64,000 nt of DNA from Streptomyces sp. f51 (GTDB lineage Bacteria > Actinomycetota > Actinomycetes > Streptomycetales > Streptomycetaceae). The position numbers and the translations under genes are program-made. This document shows positions 34,492 through 43,090 of the stretch, in pieces. The notes under the pieces are model-generated. The model had not been told where the DNA came from and ran no database searches. It was given only the letters and a program-made list of their open reading frames with translations. Numbering within the stretch: the stretch's first letter is position 1; each line of letters begins with the position of its first letter. The stretch spans positions 3,713,001-3,777,000 of the forward strand of contig NZ_CP149798.1 of NCBI RefSeq assembly GCF_037940415.1, written 5' to 3'.

Positions 34492-36069
34492 TTACTGCTT
34501 ACCGCACAGCGAGACCAGCTTCTGCTCCTCGTCGGAGAGGCTGGGGCCGGGTGTGGGAGTGGGTGCGGTCGTGGACTTGGAGGACGAGGGTGCCGAGCTC
34601 GAAGGGTTCGGGCTCGGGCTGGACGTGGCCTTGGACGTGAGGGAGGCCTTTGTGGTTCCCGTGGTTCCGGCGGCCTTGCTCGCGCTGGGCTTCGCGCTGT
34701 TCTGGCTCTCGGCCGCGCGGCGCTCTGCGTCCTTGCGGCAGGCGGACGCCTGCACGGCGAGTTCGTCGATCTTGGCCTGCGCGTCGGCGAGGCCGCCTTC
34801 GGCGATGGTCGCCTTGACCTGCTTCTGCTGGTAGGGCGGAAGGTACTTGAGTTCGATCTCGGGGTGGTTCTTCTCCACCTTCGAGAGCGAGACCCAAGCC
34901 AGGTCCTGGCTGATGCCGCGGTAGAGCGCGACGTGCTCGTCCTGGGCGCCGACGTAGTACTGCGTCTGCGTCCAGCGGTAACCGCCGTAGAGGCCGCCGC
35001 CGATGACGGCGAGCGTCAGGACGATGTAGAAGGATCGCTTCAGCCACCTGCGTCCGCCGCGGGGCTTGACGAAGTCCTCGTCGGTGTAGTCGCCGAAGCT
35101 GCCGTTGGAGACGTAGCCGGTGGTGTCGCCGCTTCCGGGCGGGCCGAATTCACCGCCGCCGCCCTGTCCGGGCACGGGCCGGCCGAGGCCGGAGGCGCGT
35201 CCGGCGGGGGTCTGCATGGCGCCGTTGTCGTGCAGCTGGTGCTGATGCTGGTTCTCGGCGACCGCGCCGACCACCACGGGGGTGTCGGAGAGCTGTGCGG
35301 CGAGGGTGTCGCCGGAGTCGATGTCGAGGACGTCGGCCACGATGACGGTGATGTTGTCCGGGCCGCCGCCGCGCAGCGCGAGCTGGATGAGCTCCTGCAC
35401 GGTCTCCTGCGGGCCCTGGTAGCTGGCGAGGGTGTCTTCCATCGTCTGGTGGGAGACGACGCCGCTGAGGCCGTCGGAGCAGATCAGATAGCGGTCGCCG
35501 GCGCGGACCTCGCGGATCGAGAGGTCGGGCTCGACGTGGTCGCCACTGCCCAGCGCGCGCATCAGCAGGGAGCGCTGCGGGTGGGTGGTGGCCTCCTCCT
35601 CGGTGATGCGGCCCTCGTCGACGAGACGCTGCACCCAGGTGTGGTCCTGGGTGATCTGCGTCAGCACGCCGTCCCGCAGCAGGTACGCGCGGGAGTCGCC
35701 GACGTGGACGAGACCGAGCCGCTGGCCGGTCCACAGCAGGGCGGTGAGCGTGGTGCCCATGCCCTCGAGCTGCGGGTCCTCCTCGACCATCATCCGGAGC
35801 TGGTCGTTGGCACGCTGCACGGCGGTGCCGAGCGAGGTGAGGATGTCGGATCCGGGCACGTCGTCGTCGAGCGCGACGATGGTGGAGATCACCTCTGAGC
35901 TGGCGACCTCACCGGCGGCCTGGCCGCCCATCCCGTCGGCGATCGCGAGCAGGCGGGGACCGGCGTAGCCCGAGTCCTCGTTGCCCTCGCGGATCATGCC
36001 TTTGTGCGATCCGGCGGCGAAGCGCAGTGACAGACTCATGCGCACCTCGCCCGTCGGCTCCGGGTACAT
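34492..36069 (-). CDS. pstP: PP2C-family Ser/Thr phosphatase
   Basis: Removes phosphates placed by PknB-type kinases. From ATG 36069 (MYPEPTGEVRMSLSLRF) it has 525 residues. GTG starts at 36075 or 36084 and the internal ATG 36039 are alternatives, the first having the best-spaced GGAGG. PP2C metal motifs are visible: REGNEDSGYAG, IADGMGGQAAGE, GDSRAYLL, CSDGLSG and GGPDNITVIVAD. The domain is followed by a linker, one membrane helix (SFYIVLTLAVIGGGLYGGYRW), and an extracellular segment ending in a Ser/Thr/Pro-rich tail. Third in the fhaA-pknB operon. Confidence 0.94.
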   Translation of the reverse strand: MYPEPTGEVRMSLSLRFAAGSHKGMIREGNEDSGYAGPRLLAIADGMGGQAAGEVASSEVISTIVALDDDVPGSDILTSLGTAVQRANDQLRMMVEEDPQLEGMGTTLTALLWTGQRLGLVHVGDSRAYLLRDGVLTQITQDHTWVQRLVDEGRITEEEATTHPQRSLLMRALGSGDHVEPDLSIREVRAGDRYLICSDGLSGVVSHQTMEDTLASYQGPQETVQELIQLALRGGGPDNITVIVADVLDIDSGDTLAAQLSDTPVVVGAVAENQHQHQLHDNGAMQTPAGRASGLGRPVPGQGGGGEFGPPGSGDTTGYVSNGSFGDYTDEDFVKPRGGRRWLKRSFYIVLTLAVIGGGLYGGYRWTQTQYYVGAQDEHVALYRGISQDLAWVSLSKVEKNHPEIELKYLPPYQQKQVKATIAEGGLADAQAKIDELAVQASACRKDAERRAAESQNSAKPSASKAAGTTGTTKASLTSKATSSPSPNPSSSAPSSSKSTTAPTPTPGPSLSDEEQKLVSLCGKQ

Positions 36070-36159
36070 CCGCACGGTGCCCACCCTCCGGTCGGGAGCG
36101 CGCCGGGGTCCCTTGTGTGGACCGCCGCTGCGTGCTCGCTCCGCTCGCTCATTGTCGTA

Positions 36160-36681
36160 CTACTTCCGCAGCTCGATGACGGTCTTGCCGATGCGGATCG
36201 GCGCGCCCAGCGGAACGGGCGTCGGGGTCGTCAGCCGGCTCCGGTCGAGATACGTGCCGTTGGTGGAGCCGAGGTCCTCGACGATCCACTGGCCGTCCCG
36301 GTCGGGGTAGATCCTGGCATGCCTGCTGGACGCGTAGTCGTCGTCCAGCACGATGGTGCTGTCGTGCGCACGGCCCAGGGTGATGGTCTGTCCCTGGAGC
36401 GCCACGGTGGTGCCCGTGAGGGTGCCCTCCGAGACGACCAGCTTGGACGGTGCGCCACGGCGCTGCCGCCCGCCGCTCGCGGGCGCCTGCTGCTGGCGCT
36501 GCTGCGGAGGCGCGGCCTGTCGCGCGGCCTGCTGGGGCCTCGCGGCTTCCCTGCGCGAGCCGCGCTGTGTGACACGCGTTCCGAACAGGTCGCTGCGGAT
36601 GACCTGCACGGCCACGATCACGAACAGCCACAGTACGGCCAGGAAACCCAGCCGCATGACCGTGAGGGTCAGCTCTGACAT
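36160..36681 (-). CDS. fhaB: FHA-domain protein FhaB
   Basis: A 173-residue protein from ATG 36681. An N-terminal membrane helix (LTVMRLGFLAVLWLFVIVAVQVI) is followed by a Gln/Arg-rich linker and a C-terminal FHA domain. The domain binds phosphothreonine: ITLGRAHDSTIVLDDDYASSRHARI and EDLGSTNGTYLD carry the conserved Gly-Arg, Ser-Arg-His and Asn-Gly residues. In mycobacteria this protein (FipA) links kinases to division proteins. It lies between fhaA and the phosphatase gene. Confidence 0.93.
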   Translation of the reverse strand: MSELTLTVMRLGFLAVLWLFVIVAVQVIRSDLFGTRVTQRGSRREAARPQQAARQAAPPQQRQQQAPASGGRQRRGAPSKLVVSEGTLTGTTVALQGQTITLGRAHDSTIVLDDDYASSRHARIYPDRDGQWIVEDLGSTNGTYLDRSRLTTPTPVPLGAPIRIGKTVIELRK

Positions 36682-36691
36682 TGCCCCCGCT

Positions 36692-37534
36692 TCACCCTTC
36701 GGCTTGCCGGTAAATGATGGTGGTGCTGCCCACGACGATCCGCGAGCCGTCGCGGAGCGTAGCGCGGGTTGTGTGCTGCCCGTCCACCACGATGCCGTTG
36801 GTGGACCCGAGATCCTGGATCGTCGAGGGCGTTCCGGTCCGGATCTCACAGTGCCGGCGCGATACGCCGGGGTCGTCGATCCGCACGTCGGCTTCGGTGC
36901 TGCGGCCCAGCACGAGCGTCGGGCGGGAGATCTGATGGCGTGAGCCATTGATCTCGACCCAGTGCCGCATACGGCCGCCCGCCGCGGGACCGGCCGGGGG
37001 CCGGGCACCCGCGGGTGCCATGCCCGGACGGCCGCCGGGAGGCGGCGCGGACGGCATGGGGGGAGCGGCCGATGGAGGGTAGCCGTAGCCACCCTGGGCT
37101 CCGCGGGGGCCCGCCGGGGCGGGGCCCGCGGGGGCACGCTCGGGAGACTGCTGATTGGCGGAGGAGGCGAGCGTACGGCTGCGGACCCGGTACAGGCCGG
37201 TGTCGAGGTCGTCCGCCTTCTCCAGATGGACCTTGATGGGGCCCATGAAGGTGTAGCGCTGCTGCTTGGCGTAGTCGCGGACCATCCCGGCGAGCTCGTC
37301 GCCGAGCTGGCCGGAGTACGGGCTGAGCCGCTCGAAGTCGGGCGTGCTCAGTTCGACGATGAAGTCGTTGGGGACGACGGTCCGGTCGCGGTTCCAGATC
37401 GTGGCGTTGTTGTCGCACTCGCGCTGGAGCGCTCCGGCGATCTCCACGGGCTGGACCTCGGACTTGAACACCTTGGCGAAGGTGCCGTTGACCAGACCTT
37501 CGAGACGCTGCTCGAACTTCTTCAGGACTCCCAT
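36692..37534 (-). CDS. fhaA: FHA-domain protein FhaA (DUF3662 + FHA)
   Basis: A 280-residue protein with GGAGGAGG before the ATG. Residues 1-120 are the DUF3662 domain (MGVLKKFEQRLEGLVNGTFAKVFKSEVQPVEIAGAL begins it). Then come a Pro/Gly-rich linker and a C-terminal FHA domain (LVLGRSTEADVRIDDPGVSRRHCEI, DLGSTNGIVVDG). The FHA domain should read phosphothreonines made by PknB, for instance on the lipid II flippase scaffold MviN in mycobacteria. It is the first gene of the minus-strand operon. Confidence 0.94.
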   Translation of the reverse strand: MGVLKKFEQRLEGLVNGTFAKVFKSEVQPVEIAGALQRECDNNATIWNRDRTVVPNDFIVELSTPDFERLSPYSGQLGDELAGMVRDYAKQQRYTFMGPIKVHLEKADDLDTGLYRVRSRTLASSANQQSPERAPAGPAPAGPRGAQGGYGYPPSAAPPMPSAPPPGGRPGMAPAGARPPAGPAAGGRMRHWVEINGSRHQISRPTLVLGRSTEADVRIDDPGVSRRHCEIRTGTPSTIQDLGSTNGIVVDGQHTTRATLRDGSRIVVGSTTIIYRQAEG

Positions 37535-38057
37535 GGGGCACCTCCTCCGTCGTTGCCGTCCTGGTACAGCTTGCTGTCGTCTTCCTGGCCCTGCTGGACC
37601 AGCCGGCCTAGTCGGCCTTGCTGGTACTGCTTACTGATCGTATCCACGCGTCGGGAAATCGGCTGGTTCCCCCTGTCGGCACGGTCGACGGGTTGTCGAC
37701 ACCTTCCGAAGTCCCCTCCCGAAGTTCCCTGAGAGGCCCCTCTTCGAACTCTTCCCGGCACTGCTTCTGCCATGGATCGTAGAGGCGCCCCACGACCAGT
37801 GTCCCGCACCTGACTGTGCGGTCGGTCCGACTCCTGGGGAGATGCGCAGGACCGGTACGAGGTTGATACGTGAACCGGTTCTGTCCGAAACGTGTGACGC
37901 ACGAGGGGCCGCTGGTGGGGAGGCCGCCGCCGGGCGACGCGGAGCGGCCCGGGCCGGGAGGCCGGGCGGCGCAAGGGCACCGGGCCCGCGGATGCCGGGG
38001 CGGGCCGTGGGTGCGGGGCGGGCCGTGCGCGGGCGGGAGGGCCAGGGGAAAGGGATG
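37535..38057. other. Promoter region of the fhaA-pknB operon (no gene)
   Basis: About 520 bases without a supported gene. It must contain the minus-strand promoter of the fhaA operon and ends near the tRNA-Leu promoter. CTGGACCAGC and GCCTAGTCGGC-like near-palindromes occur at 37590-37620, just upstream of fhaA, but no factor is assigned. Confidence 0.4.
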
Positions 38058-38080
38058 TGATTCCACCCCTGACAGCGTGC

Positions 38081-38086
38081 TAATCT
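38081..38086 (+). promoter_or_regulatory. -10 element of tRNA-Leu
   Basis: GTGCTAATCTTC around 38078 contains TAATCT, the same hexamer as in the tRNA-Ile promoter. No clear -35 element is visible 17 bases upstream. Confidence 0.4.
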
Positions 38087-38141
38087 TCTGCATGTCGGAA
38101 GGCGCCCGCGGCGAAAGCGGGAGACGGAAGACACACCCAAT

Positions 38142-38225
38142 GCGCGGGTGGCGGAATAGGCAGACGCGCTGGATTCAGGTTCCAGTGCCCGAAAGGGCGT
38201 GGGGGTTCAACTCCCCCCTCGCGCA
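38142..38225 (+). tRNA. tRNA-Leu (anticodon CAG)
   Basis: An 84-base class II tRNA. The acceptor stem GCGCGGG pairs with CTCGCGC (one G-T). The anticodon arm CTGGA-TTCAGGT-TCCAG carries CAG. A long variable arm (TGCCCGAAAGGGCGT) and a perfect GGGGG-TTCAACT-CCCCC T-arm follow. CCA is not encoded. Confidence 0.97.
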
Positions 38226-38230
38226 CAGTT

Positions 38231-38265
38231 GAAAGCCCCTCAGGTCCTCGACCTGAGGGGCTTTC
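38231..38265 (+). terminator. tRNA-Leu terminator
   Basis: A perfect 15-bp stem with a CCTCG loop lies 5 bases after the tRNA and includes CTTTC on the 3' side. Confidence 0.85.
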
Positions 38266-38468
38266 GCGTTGTCCGGGGCCGCGAGCGCTGTCCGATGCCT
38301 CGCCCTCGCGGCTCTTCCCGTCTTCTCACCGTTCGCGTGCTGCCGCGCGAGCGGGAGCACCGTTCGCCGCGGGTTGCGCGGACGGCCAGGGGGCGCTGTG
38401 AAGTGTGACGATGCTCTCACGCGGGCGCCCGGGGTCGGCGGGGTGCCCGCGCGTGGAGCGGGTGTCGA

Positions 38469-39122
38469 TCAGGCGGCGAGGCGGGCCGCGACCTTCTTGG
38501 CGTGGGCGGCCGCTTCGTCGAGGGCCTTGCTCCGGGACGCCTCGAAGAGCGGGACCAGGTCGGACATCGCCGGGTTGTGCGGGGCCATGGTGAGCTCCGG
38601 GACGATGAACTCGACGTCGAGGGCGAGCATGTCGCCGAGCACGGCCCCCAGGTAGTTCTGCACGTACTCGAAGCCCGCGCGCGGGGTGCCCGGCGCGTAC
38701 GAGCCGCCGCGGCTGGCGACGACGGTGACCGGGGTGCCCTTGGCCTTGAGGTTCTCGGCCATGGCGGTGCGTCCCACCAGCACGACGTTGTCCAGCCACG
38801 CCTTCAGGGTCGAGGGGATGGAGAAGTTGTACATGGGGGCGCCGATCAGGATCGCGTCCGCGTTCTCCAGCTCCTCGATCAGCTTCAGGCGTGCGGCGAA
38901 GGCCTCGGCCTGTCCGGGGGTGTGCGTGTCCGGGGCGGCGAAGCCGGCGCTGTGGGCGTCGGCCGTGATGTGCGGCACGGGGTGGGCGGCGAGGTCGCGG
39001 TGGACGACCGTGCCGCCGGGGTGCTGTTCCTCCCAGGCCGCGCGGAAGGCGTTCGCCACGGCGCGCGAGACGGAGGTGCCGTCGGGGGAGACGGACGAGT
39101 CGATGTGGAGGAGGGTGGCCAT
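38469..39122 (-). CDS. azoR: FMN-dependent NADH:quinone/azo reductase
   Basis: A flavodoxin-fold enzyme of 217 residues that reduces quinones or azo dyes with NADH. The N-terminal LLHIDSSVSPDGTSVSRAVANAF binds the FMN phosphate. APMYNFSIPSTLKAWLDNVV is the AzoR signature, and SRGGSY is in the FMN-binding site. The start is preceded by TGGAGATCACC. It is divergent from an HxlR regulator 207 bases away, a frequent arrangement for redox-stress quinone reductases. Confidence 0.93.
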   Translation of the reverse strand: MATLLHIDSSVSPDGTSVSRAVANAFRAAWEEQHPGGTVVHRDLAAHPVPHITADAHSAGFAAPDTHTPGQAEAFAARLKLIEELENADAILIGAPMYNFSIPSTLKAWLDNVVLVGRTAMAENLKAKGTPVTVVASRGGSYAPGTPRAGFEYVQNYLGAVLGDMLALDVEFIVPELTMAPHNPAMSDLVPLFEASRSKALDEAAAHAKKVAARLAA

Positions 39123-39262
39123 GGTGATCTCCAGACAAAAGGGTGGGTATCGGGTCGCCTGCGGAACCGGGGCTGAGCCCGGGTTCCGAACGGGGGCGGC
39201 GCCGGGGCAGGGCAGAGCTGTCGCCAGGGACCGGGTCGCCCTGACGAGCTTCTCTTTCGTGC

Positions 39263-39276
39263 CTAACTAGAGATAG
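39263..39276. promoter_or_regulatory. Candidate operator between azoR and hxlR-type gene
   Basis: CTAACTAGAGATAG is palindromic at 10 of 14 positions (CTA-CT--AG-TAG) and lies in the divergent promoter region between azoR and the HxlR regulator. HxlR factors usually bind such AT-containing palindromes. Support is limited to position. Confidence 0.35.
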
Positions 39277-39329
39277 CACAGGGACTTACTTTTTTTCATC
39301 CCCTTGTGTGGACGCAGTACCCTGGGCTC

Positions 39330-39698
39330 ATGCCAGAACCGGGAAGCCACGACGCGGGGCCGTGCCAGAAGGTGGACGACGGCATGACCCGTGTCTTCAC
39401 GCTGCTCGGCAAGCGCTGGACGGGTCTGGTCGTCGCGGTCCTGATGCAGCAGCCCGCCCACTTCGCGGATCTGCGCAGGGCGATCCCCGGCATCAGCGAG
39501 CGGATGCTCTCGGACAGGCTCACCGAACTCGGCGCGGCCGGTCTGGTCCTGCGCAAGGTCAACGAGGGCCCGCCCCTACGGGTTTGCTACGCCCTGACCG
39601 AGGCGGGCGCGGCGCTCGAACCCGCCCTCAAGGAGCTCGGGGCCTGGGCGGAGAGGTATCTGCCGGAGGGCGGCCCCTGCCCGGAGCGGCTGCGGTAG
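39330..39698 (+). CDS. HxlR-family transcriptional regulator
   Basis: A 122-residue winged-helix protein from ATG 39330 (MPEPGSHDAGPCQKVDDGM); a GTG at 39306 could add 8. The HxlR core is clear: LLGKRWTGLVVAVLMQQPAHFADLRRAIPGISERMLSDRLTEL. A Cys (PCQK) at the conserved N-terminal redox position suggests thiol or quinone sensing. It probably represses azoR. No ribosome-binding site is obvious, so the mRNA may be leaderless. Its stop codon lies inside the first copy of a 31-bp repeat. Confidence 0.9.
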   Translation: MPEPGSHDAGPCQKVDDGMTRVFTLLGKRWTGLVVAVLMQQPAHFADLRRAIPGISERMLSDRLTELGAAGLVLRKVNEGPPLRVCYALTEAGAALEPALKELGAWAERYLPEGGPCPERLR

Positions 39699-39776
39699 CG
39701 GGCGACGACAGCGGGAGCGGCCGCGGTAACGGGCGGCCACAGTGCGAGCGGCCGCGGTAACGGGCGGCCACAGCGG
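39684..39776. repeat. 31-bp tandem repeat, three copies, overlapping the HxlR gene end
   Basis: The copies are 39684-39714, 39715-39745 and 39746-39776. Copies 2 and 3 are identical over the first 28 bases; copy 1 differs at five of these. Copy 1 supplies the last codons and TAG of the HxlR gene; the corresponding codon in the other copies is TAA. Confidence 0.9.
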
Positions 39777-39881
39777 GCGGGACGTGGTGCGGCTCGTCCG
39801 GCGGCTCCGGCGGTCCGTGCGCTGCCCGCCGACCGTCCTGCGTCGGCGTTCTCAGGCGCTTCTCCCCGGTTGCGGGCGGAG

Positions 39882-39890
39882 TTGTCCACA
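39882..39890 (+). other. Perfect DnaA box upstream of the DUF2252 gene
   Basis: TTGTCCACA, an exact match to the Streptomyces DnaA-box consensus, lies 72 bases before the DUF2252 start. Confidence 0.6.
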
Positions 39891-39961
39891 GGGTCTGACG
39901 CGTTTTCCCGACCGGCTGTACGGTCAGCACGAGTTGATGTTCGTGCGCGGGGGAGGCGGTC

Positions 39962-41488
39962 GTGATGACCGAGGTCGGTACAGCGGGGGCGGAACGGCGG
40001 ACGGCGCCGACAGGACGGGCCGGGCTGGTCGGACAGGCCGGTCCGGTGCGGCAGGAGCACGCTGCGGCGAGGCCCGGTGACGGCCCGGACGCCGAGGCGT
40101 TCGGGGTCCGGGAGTTCGCGGTCCCGGGATTCGCCGCCTGGCCGGTGAAGGGTTCGCCCAAGGAGGAGGGGAAGGCCCTGCGCGGGCGGGTCCCGCGCGC
40201 GGCGCACGCCGAACTCCTGATGGACACCGACCGCCCGGACGCCGTGGCCGCGGTCGAGGAGTCCAACCGGGGCCGGATCCCCGAGCTCACCCCGATCCGG
40301 GTCGGCAGGATGGCGGCCACCCCCTTCGCGTTCCTGCGCGGCAGCGCGGGCCTCATGGCGTACGACCTCGCCCGCACGCCGATGACCGGCGTCGGCGCCC
40401 AGATCTGCGGTGACGCCCACGCGGCGAACTTCGGCCTGTACGGAGACGCGCGCGGCCGCCTGGTCATCGACCTGAACGACTTCGACGAGACGGTGTACGG
40501 CCCCTGGGAGTGGGACCTCAAGCGGCTCGCCACCTCGCTCGTGCTCGCGGGCCGCGAGGCCGGAGCGGACGAGGACACCTGCCGTGAGGCCGCGCGCGAC
40601 TGCGTGGGCGCCTACCGGCGCACCATGCGCCTGCTGGCCAAGCTGCCGGTCCTGGACGCCTGGAACGCCATCGCCGACGAGGAACTCGTCTCGCACACCG
40701 ACGCCCATGACCTGCTCGGCACGCTGGAGCGGGTGTCCGAGAAGGCGCGGGCCAACACCAGCGGACGCTTCGCCGCCAAGTCGACCGAGGCCGTGGAAGG
40801 GGGTGGCCGCCGCTTCGTCGACGCGGCACCCGTGCTGCGCCGCGTTCCCGACGGGGAGGCGGCCGCGGTGGCCGCGTCCCTGGAGCACTATCTGACGACC
40901 CTCTCCGAGGACCGCCTCCCGCTGCTCGCCCGCTACGCCGTGCACGACGTGGCCTTCCGGGTCGTCGGCACCGGCAGCGTCGGCACCCGCTCGTACGTGG
41001 TGCTGCTCCTGGACCACCGGGGCGAGCCCCTGGTCCTCCAGGTCAAGGAGGCACGTGCCTCGGCACTGCTCCCGCATCTGGCGACCATCGGCCATCCGAT
41101 GCCGGAGGTGGCCCACGAGGGCCGCCGTGTGGTGCTCGGCCAGAAGCGCATGCAGGTCGTCAGCGACATCCTCCTCGGCTGGACCTCGGTCGACGGCCTT
41201 CCCTACCAGGTGCGCCAGTTCCGCAACCGCAAGGGCAGTGTCGACCCGGCCGCCCTGCCCGCCGACCACATCGACGACTACGGCCGCATGACCGGCGCCC
41301 TGCTGGCCCGTGCCCACAGCCACAGCGCGGACCCGCGCCTGATAGCCGGGTACTGCGGCAAGAACGAGGAGCTGGACGAGGCCGTCGCCTCCTTCGCCGT
41401 CGCCTACGCGGACCGCACCGAGGCGGACCACGCGTCCCTGACGGCGGCGGTCCGCAACGGACGGATCGCTTCCGAACCGGGGGTGTGA
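39962..41488 (+). CDS. DUF2252 family protein
   Basis: A 508-residue protein. GTG 39962 (or the adjacent ATG 39965) follows GGGGGAGG. DUF2252 proteins have a kinase-like fold. Here CGDAHAANFGLYG resembles a catalytic HxD-type loop, and VIDLNDFDETVYGPWEWDLKRLA resembles a metal-binding Asp loop, as in aminoglycoside-phosphotransferase relatives. The substrate is unknown. A 12-bp tandem duplication (GACCGGCCCGGA twice) covers its stop codon at 41487-41510. Confidence 0.88.
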   Translation: MMTEVGTAGAERRTAPTGRAGLVGQAGPVRQEHAAARPGDGPDAEAFGVREFAVPGFAAWPVKGSPKEEGKALRGRVPRAAHAELLMDTDRPDAVAAVEESNRGRIPELTPIRVGRMAATPFAFLRGSAGLMAYDLARTPMTGVGAQICGDAHAANFGLYGDARGRLVIDLNDFDETVYGPWEWDLKRLATSLVLAGREAGADEDTCREAARDCVGAYRRTMRLLAKLPVLDAWNAIADEELVSHTDAHDLLGTLERVSEKARANTSGRFAAKSTEAVEGGGRRFVDAAPVLRRVPDGEAAAVAASLEHYLTTLSEDRLPLLARYAVHDVAFRVVGTGSVGTRSYVVLLLDHRGEPLVLQVKEARASALLPHLATIGHPMPEVAHEGRRVVLGQKRMQVVSDILLGWTSVDGLPYQVRQFRNRKGSVDPAALPADHIDDYGRMTGALLARAHSHSADPRLIAGYCGKNEELDEAVASFAVAYADRTEADHASLTAAVRNGRIASEPGV

Positions 41489-41651
41489 CCGGCCCGGAGA
41501 CCGGCCCGGAGACGGTGGCCGATGCCGCTGCCGGAGTCGCTGTCGGGATGATCGGGGTGGTTGGGGTCAATGGGGTCGTTGTGGCCGGTCAGGTGGCTGT
41601 AGGGGCGGGGAAGGCAGTGAGCCCCGCGGGAGTGTGGCCTACGCTGGTCGG

Positions 41652-42698
41652 GTGACGACCCCGGAAGCCGATCAGAGCCAGTCCGAGCCCGCCTTCGAGG
41701 AGGGCCGGGAGCACTCCGGTGCCCCGGAGGGCGAGACGCCCCATGCCTCCCTCGGCGACGCCGGCCGCACCACCGACCCGGAGGGTGCGGAGGGCGCGGA
41801 CGCCTCCTCCGACGCCCGGACCGGGTCCGGAGCCGCGGGGCAGGGTGAGGGACAGTCCGACGGGCAGGGCGAGGCCCGGGCCGATGCGGGTCAGAGCCCG
41901 GCTCCGAGCGCGGACGACCGGCCCGAGGCACGCCTGGAGCGGGCCGTGCGAGCGGCCGAACAGGCGCTGATCGAGTTCGAGATCGCGGTGGAGACCTTCC
42001 GCGTCGAGGTCGACAACTTCTCCCGGCTGCACCACCAGAAGCTCGGTCCGATGTACTCCCGCCTCGACGAGCTGGAGGCCCAGATCGCCGAGGCGCGTGC
42101 CGCGCGCACGGGCGATCCGGAGGACATATTCAAGGCGCACGAGGCACGGGCGCGGGTCATGCCCATGCCCGGTGTCGAGGAGCTGTTCCACGGCTGGATG
42201 GACTCCGACGGCCTGTTTCCCGAGGCCGTGGCCATGCTCACGGACCAGCCCGTGCGGCCCCCGCAGCGGGTGCGTCCGAGCGAGGAGGCCCGCAAGCTGT
42301 TCCGCGAGCTGGTCCGCAAGGCCCACCCGGACCTGGCTCAGGACGACGACGAGCGCAAGCGGCGCGACGAGTTCATCTCCCGCGTGAACGCCGCCTATGC
42401 CCGGGGCGACGAGACACTGCTGCGGGAGCTGGCCGCGGAGTGGGCCGCCGGTCCCGCTCCCGAGGAGTGGAAGCCGAGCCGCAGCGAGGAGCTCTACGCA
42501 CGCCTCGAATGGCTCTCCCAGCGCAAGGAACTGCTCACCCTCGTCGCCCGCGAGCTGGAGGAGAGCGCCATCGGCGCCATGCTCAAGCTGGCCCCGGAAG
42601 ACCCGGACCGTCTCCTGGAGGAGATCGCCGAACAGCTGCTGACGCAGGTCGGTGAGCGCGAGCACGAACTGGCGACACTGATCTCCGAGGCTCCCTGA
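41652..42698 (+). CDS. J-domain protein
   Basis: A 348-residue protein from GTG 41652 (MTTPEADQSQSEP). The first 100 residues are acidic and disordered, followed by a helical segment (about 100-165, probable coiled coil) and a C-terminal J-domain-like region. In the latter EARKLFRELVRKAHPDLAQDDDERKRRDEFISRVNAAY contains the HPD motif required to stimulate DnaK. It may therefore act as a specialised DnaK cochaperone. No Gly/Phe or zinc-finger region of a classical DnaJ is present. The rhodanese gene follows at once. Confidence 0.85.
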   Translation: MTTPEADQSQSEPAFEEGREHSGAPEGETPHASLGDAGRTTDPEGAEGADASSDARTGSGAAGQGEGQSDGQGEARADAGQSPAPSADDRPEARLERAVRAAEQALIEFEIAVETFRVEVDNFSRLHHQKLGPMYSRLDELEAQIAEARAARTGDPEDIFKAHEARARVMPMPGVEELFHGWMDSDGLFPEAVAMLTDQPVRPPQRVRPSEEARKLFRELVRKAHPDLAQDDDERKRRDEFISRVNAAYARGDETLLRELAAEWAAGPAPEEWKPSRSEELYARLEWLSQRKELLTLVARELEESAIGAMLKLAPEDPDRLLEEIAEQLLTQVGEREHELATLISEAP

Positions 42699-42733
42699 GC
42701 TTGGCGCAGGCAGGGTCGGGTAGCGTCGGAGGC

Positions 42734-43081
42734 ATGAGTTTCGGAGCTGGTGTGCCCACGGTCGGGGTCGGCGATCTCGCGGCCGACGACTTCCTGCTGG
42801 ACGTCCGGGAGGACGACGAGTGGGAGGCAGGTCATGCCCAGGGGGCGCTGCACATCCCCATGAGCGACTTCGTCGCCCGGTTCGGTGAGCTGACCGAGGC
42901 CGCCCCGCAGGACGGCCGGGTCAACGTGATCTGCCGCTCCGGAGGCCGTTCGGCCCAGGTCACCATGTACCTGGTCCAGCAGGGCATCGACGCCGCGAAC
43001 GTCGAGGGCGGCATGCAGATCTGGGAGGCCGCGGGCCGCCCGGTTCTGAACGCCAAGGGCGAGCCCGGCTTCGTGCTGTAG
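42734..43081 (+). CDS. Rhodanese-like sulfurtransferase domain protein
   Basis: A 115-residue single-domain rhodanese from ATG 42734 (MSFGAGVPTV). The active-site loop is CRSGGRS with the catalytic Cys. LLDVREDDEWEAGHAQGALHIPM is the CDC25-type signature. A GGAGG sits too close to the ATG to be an ideal ribosome-binding site; TAGCGT about 10 bases upstream suggests a leaderless mRNA, or translation from a TTG at 42701. Physiological substrate unknown. Confidence 0.9.
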   Translation: MSFGAGVPTVGVGDLAADDFLLDVREDDEWEAGHAQGALHIPMSDFVARFGELTEAAPQDGRVNVICRSGGRSAQVTMYLVQQGIDAANVEGGMQIWEAAGRPVLNAKGEPGFVL

Positions 43082-43090
43082 CCCGGGCGC

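Noticed and set aside
37535-38141. Riboswitch or small gene upstream of fhaA
   Set aside because: No recognisable riboswitch core and no frame with a ribosome-binding site; treated as promoter region.
39684-39776. CRISPR array
   Set aside because: The three 31-bp units are directly adjacent with no unique spacers and there are no cas genes.
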